A stretch of 64,000 bases of DNA. It comes from Paracoccaceae bacterium (GTDB lineage: Bacteria; Pseudomonadota; Alphaproteobacteria; Rhodobacterales; Rhodobacteraceae). The DNA lies in assembly GCA_027492585.1 (NCBI GenBank), contig JAPUEK010000051.1:1-64000 (forward strand), written 5' to 3'. Both the position numbers and the translations under genes were made by a program. The notes beneath the pieces were generated by a model that did not search any database, was not told the DNA's origin, and saw nothing but the letters and a program-made list of their open reading frames with translations. Within the stretch, counting starts at the first letter, position 1; every line of letters starts with the position of its first letter. Of the stretch, positions 61,612-64,000 are shown piece by piece.

Positions 61612-62370
61612 CTATTGCACCACTTCGCCCGGATCGACGCCCCAGAGCGAGGTTTTCAGCACCCAGCCCTTCTCGCCCTGGACGTTGACCCGGCACCAGT
61701 CCGGCTCACATTCCAGAAGCCGCCCGATCACGCCCGTCTCCGCCTGGAACTGGACACCGGATTTCGCATCCGGGCGGGTGTAGAATTCGGCCATGTCCAC
61801 GGTGACGAGCACCGAGCGCACCCCGGAGAGGAGCGAGTAATGGACCCAGCCGCCCATGCCCTCCGCATCCTCGACCCGCCGCCAGTTCTCATGCTCGGCG
61901 GTGATCCTGAGCGGCATCCCGGCGGTGGTGAACACCCAGTCGATGCGATGGGTCAGGCCGGGGCCGCGCCTTGCATTGCCCTCGCCGCCCTTGAGGCTGA
62001 CATAGCGCGGGATCGGCAGGTTGGTGACGGCGCCCTTGGTCGGATCGCGCGGGATCCTTGCGGCGGCGGTCTCTTCCGGCGGCGCCGCGACCGATGCTGG
62101 ATCGACGGGATCGGGGTTGGCGGCCGCACCCGCATCGGGCTCGACGGGAGCCGGCGCCGCCACCGGCAGGCCGGCCTCGTCGGTCAGAACGTCGCCGCCG
62201 ATCTCGGGGGGGCGCGGGCGCGGGCGGGGCGACAGGGCGGGCGGCCCGGCCGGGGCTTCGGTGACGGTTGCCTCCTCCTGTGCGGCAACGGGCAGCGCGA
62301 CCAGACCGCCTCCCAGCCCCGCCAGAAGCCCCAGCAGAGGCGCCATCATCCATGGCCTTGCCCGCGTCAT
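61612..62370 (-). CDS. SH3-domain protein, exported
   Basis: About 252 residues. The start at 62370 (MTRARPWMMAPLLGLLAGLG) gives a signal peptide ending near VAAQEE. A Pro/Ala-rich linker of about 80 residues follows. The C-terminal half has two bacterial SH3-like modules: LKGGEGNARRGPGLTHRIDW with NWRRVEDAEGMGGWVH, and YTRPDAKSGVQFQAETGVIG with WCRVNVQGEKGWV. Such proteins act in the periplasm or envelope; the partner is unknown. It is divergent from the hydroxyacid dehydrogenase gene. Confidence 0.82.
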   Translation of the reverse strand: MTRARPWMMAPLLGLLAGLGGGLVALPVAAQEEATVTEAPAGPPALSPRPRPRPPEIGGDVLTDEAGLPVAAPAPVEPDAGAAANPDPVDPASVAAPPEETAAARIPRDPTKGAVTNLPIPRYVSLKGGEGNARRGPGLTHRIDWVFTTAGMPLRITAEHENWRRVEDAEGMGGWVHYSLLSGVRSVLVTVDMAEFYTRPDAKSGVQFQAETGVIGRLLECEPDWCRVNVQGEKGWVLKTSLWGVDPGEVVQ

Positions 62371-62510
62371 TCCGCCTGCTCCCCGCGCCCGTCCTTGGCG
62401 CGACATTCTGCGCCGCCCATGGCGCAAGCCTCATGCGGGGCTTGTGCTGCGCTCCGCTTCCCGCCACCTTGCCACCAAGGACGCTGATTTGGAAGTGCAG
62501 GGAGGCCAAG

Positions 62511-63497
62511 ATGCCCGCAGGACGCCTGAGTGTTGTCGTGACGCGACGCTTGCCGGAGCCGGTCGAGACCCGGATGAAGGAATTGTTCGACGTGGAGCTG
62601 CGCGATCCCGACACGCGCATGACCCGTGACGAGCTTGCCGCCGCCATGCGCCGCGCCGATGTGCTGGTGCCGACCATCACCGACCAGATCGACGCAGGGC
62701 TCATCGCGCAGGCGGGGGAGCGGCTGAAACTCATCGCCAGCTACGGGTCCGGCGTCGATCATATCGACGTGGCGACGGCGCGGTCGCGCGGCATCCTCGT
62801 GTCGAACACGCCGGGCGTGGTGACGGAGGATACCGCCGACATGACGCTCGCGCTGATGCTGGCCGTCACCCGGCGCATCCCGGAGGGGTTGCAGGTGATG
62901 CAGGCGGGCGAATGGCAGGGCTGGGCGCCGACCGCCTTTCTGGGCGGCAGGCTCGGCGGGCGCAGGCTCGGCATCCTCGGCATGGGGCGGATCGGTCAGG
63001 CGGTGGCGCGCCGCGCCCGCGCTTTCGGGCTTCAGGTGCATTACCACAACCGCAAGCGCCTGCGTCCCGAGGTGGAGGCGGAATTCGACGCGACCTGGTG
63101 GGAAAGCCTCGACCAGATGGTCAGCCGCATGGACATCCTGTCGATCAACTGCCCGCACACGCCCTCGACCTTCCATCTGATGAACGCCCGGCGGCTGAAG
63201 CTGATGAAGCCCACGGCGGTCATCGTGAACACCTCGCGCGGGGAGGTGATCGACGAGAACGCCCTGACCCGCGGGTTGCGCGCGGGCGAGATCGCGGGGG
63301 CGGGGCTCGATGTCTACGAGCACGGGGTGGAGGTGAACCCGCGTCTGCGCGAGCTGCCGAATGTCGTCCTGCTGCCGCATATGGGCTCGGCCACGCTGGA
63401 GGGCCGGATCGAGATGGGCGAAAAGGTGATCATCAACATCAAGACCTTCGCCGATGGCCACCGCCCGCCGGATCAGGTGGTGCCGGGGATGCTGTGA
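62511..63497 (+). CDS. D-2-hydroxyacid dehydrogenase (glyoxylate/hydroxypyruvate reductase type)
   Basis: A 328-residue dehydrogenase. The dinucleotide loop is RLGILGMGRIGQAVARRARA (about 150-170). The catalytic Arg is in VNTSRGEVIDENAL, the Glu in AGLDVYEHGVEVNP and the His in LLPHMGSAT. GGGAGG stands 6 bases before the ATG at 62511; longer frames upstream run across the divergent gene. It would reduce glyoxylate or hydroxypyruvate, or oxidise D-glycerate, in the cytoplasm. Confidence 0.88.
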   Translation: MPAGRLSVVVTRRLPEPVETRMKELFDVELRDPDTRMTRDELAAAMRRADVLVPTITDQIDAGLIAQAGERLKLIASYGSGVDHIDVATARSRGILVSNTPGVVTEDTADMTLALMLAVTRRIPEGLQVMQAGEWQGWAPTAFLGGRLGGRRLGILGMGRIGQAVARRARAFGLQVHYHNRKRLRPEVEAEFDATWWESLDQMVSRMDILSINCPHTPSTFHLMNARRLKLMKPTAVIVNTSRGEVIDENALTRGLRAGEIAGAGLDVYEHGVEVNPRLRELPNVVLLPHMGSATLEGRIEMGEKVIINIKTFADGHRPPDQVVPGML

Positions 63498-63614
63498 CGC
63501 CGCTCCCGGATTAATTTCTCCGCCGCCCTGTTGAACCGCTGCCCGGCAGACCATAGATAGCCGCCAAAGCGGCAATGCCCGCTGGCCAACATAAAACAGC
63601 GACCGAGGGACCCT

Positions 63615-64000
63615 ATGGAAATCTTCACTTACGAAGGGTTCATGGCCCTTTTGCAGGTCATTGGCATCGACCTCGTGCTGGCGGGCGACAATGCCATCGT
63701 GATCGGCCTCGCCGCCGCGGGCCTGCCGAAGGAGCAGCGCGCCAAGGCCATCCTCGTGGGCATCGGTGCGGCGACCATCATGCGGATCGGCTTCGCGCTG
63801 ATCACTACCCAGCTTCTCGCCATCGTCGGACTTCTCCTTGCCGGGGGGGTGCTGCTCCTCTGGGTCTGCTGGAAGATGTGGCGTGAGCTGCAGGCCGACC
63901 ACCACACCGCCAACCAGGCCGAAGAGGCGCTGACCGGGCAGGACCTGAACGCAGATGGCAGCATCGCCGCCGGCGCGCCGAAAAAGACCTTCGCCCAGGC
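63615..64000 (+). CDS. TerC-family membrane protein, 3' end outside window
   Basis: The visible 128 residues start MEIFTYEGFMALLQVIGIDL and continue VLAGDNAIVIGLAAAGLPKE with the conserved Asp-Asn of TerC/YjbE proteins. Three hydrophobic segments are seen before a hydrophilic loop (HHTANQAEEALTGQD) at the window edge. GAGGGA precedes the ATG. Relatives export manganese or link to tellurite resistance. No yybP-ykoY-like riboswitch could be recognised in the 117-base leader. Confidence 0.85.
   Translation, partial: MEIFTYEGFMALLQVIGIDLVLAGDNAIVIGLAAAGLPKEQRAKAILVGIGAATIMRIGFALITTQLLAIVGLLLAGGVLLLWVCWKMWRELQADHHTANQAEEALTGQDLNADGSIAAGAPKKTFAQ

Noticed and set aside
63498-63614. yybP-ykoY manganese riboswitch before the TerC-family gene
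   Set aside because: The leader is only 117 bases and the conserved loop sequences of that riboswitch were not found.

Overview
The window is a 64 kb piece of a high-GC alphaproteobacterial chromosome, most likely from the Rhodobacteraceae (Rhodobacter/Paracoccus/Roseobacter group). Support for this comes from the 5S rRNA followed by initiator tRNA at the left edge, the gene content (betaine ABC transporter, TMADH-like flavoprotein, non-pyrrolysine MttB, BKACE enzyme, M19 dipeptidases, peptide ABC transporters), the many ATGA/TGATG start-stop overlaps, and a short intergenic repeat that looks familiar from this group. The taxonomic call rests on family resemblance by eye, not on a search.

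Region 1 (1-17.6 kb) is a defence island next to an rRNA operon end. The 3' end of 5S rRNA, tRNA-fMet and a rho-independent terminator are followed by an ietA/ietS pair (AAA ATPase plus subtilisin-like protease), an SF2 helicase, and a RecD-like SF1 helicase with a C-terminal PD-(D/E)XK-like nuclease. The last 13 bases of the tRNA recur at 11506-11518, just before another terminator, so 236-11518 looks like an element inserted at the tRNA 3' end, although no integrase remains. Right of it lie a parDE toxin-antitoxin pair, an exonuclease I gene split by one in-frame amber codon, and a 1222-residue reverse transcriptase-nitrilase fusion of the UG1/DRT type 1 class. The helicase/nuclease pair is the best candidate for an undescribed system.

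Region 2 (17.6-21.6 kb) holds scars (IS66-like, glycosyltransferase and IS5-like fragments) around a glycine betaine/proline-type ABC transporter on the minus strand.

Region 3 (21.6-33.7 kb) is one minus-strand operon of ten tightly packed genes. In transcription order these are a zinc-type dehydrogenase, HpcH/HpaI-like lyase, CaiB/BaiF CoA-transferase, isochorismatase-family hydrolase, PuuE-like deacetylase/imidase, amidase, a three-gene sugar-type ABC importer and an iron-containing alcohol dehydrogenase. A divergent GntR/UTRA regulator sits at its head with a direct-repeat operator candidate between. I read it as uptake and breakdown of an amide- or imide-containing compound through a CoA thioester; the substrate is unknown.

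Region 4 (33.7-34.9 kb) is decayed DNA with an AbiEii toxin fragment and a deleted IS3-family element.

Region 5 (34.9-44.6 kb) is a divergent pair of operons around a palindromic operator. Leftward are a CocE/NonD hydrolase, TetR regulator, BKACE enzyme, GNAT acetyltransferase and acetylpolyamine-amidohydrolase-like protein. Rightward are a TMADH-like flavoprotein, an MttB-family methyltransferase without pyrrolysine, and a serine beta-lactamase-like hydrolase. Quaternary or methylated amine catabolism is the likely theme.

Region 6 (44.8-61.4 kb) has a dipeptide/oligopeptide ABC operon flanked by two paralogous M19 dipeptidases, then an SDR, a CbiX-like protein, a glutamine-synthetase-like ligase with a class III aminotransferase, an operon of TetR, class I aminotransferase and ThDP enzyme, and a CDF cation transporter. 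Region 7 (61.6-64.0 kb) contains an SH3-domain protein, a D-2-hydroxyacid dehydrogenase and a TerC-family membrane protein cut by the window end. Copies of a GCCTCCGGCGGGGATATTT repeat lie between genes from 52.3 to 61.6 kb.
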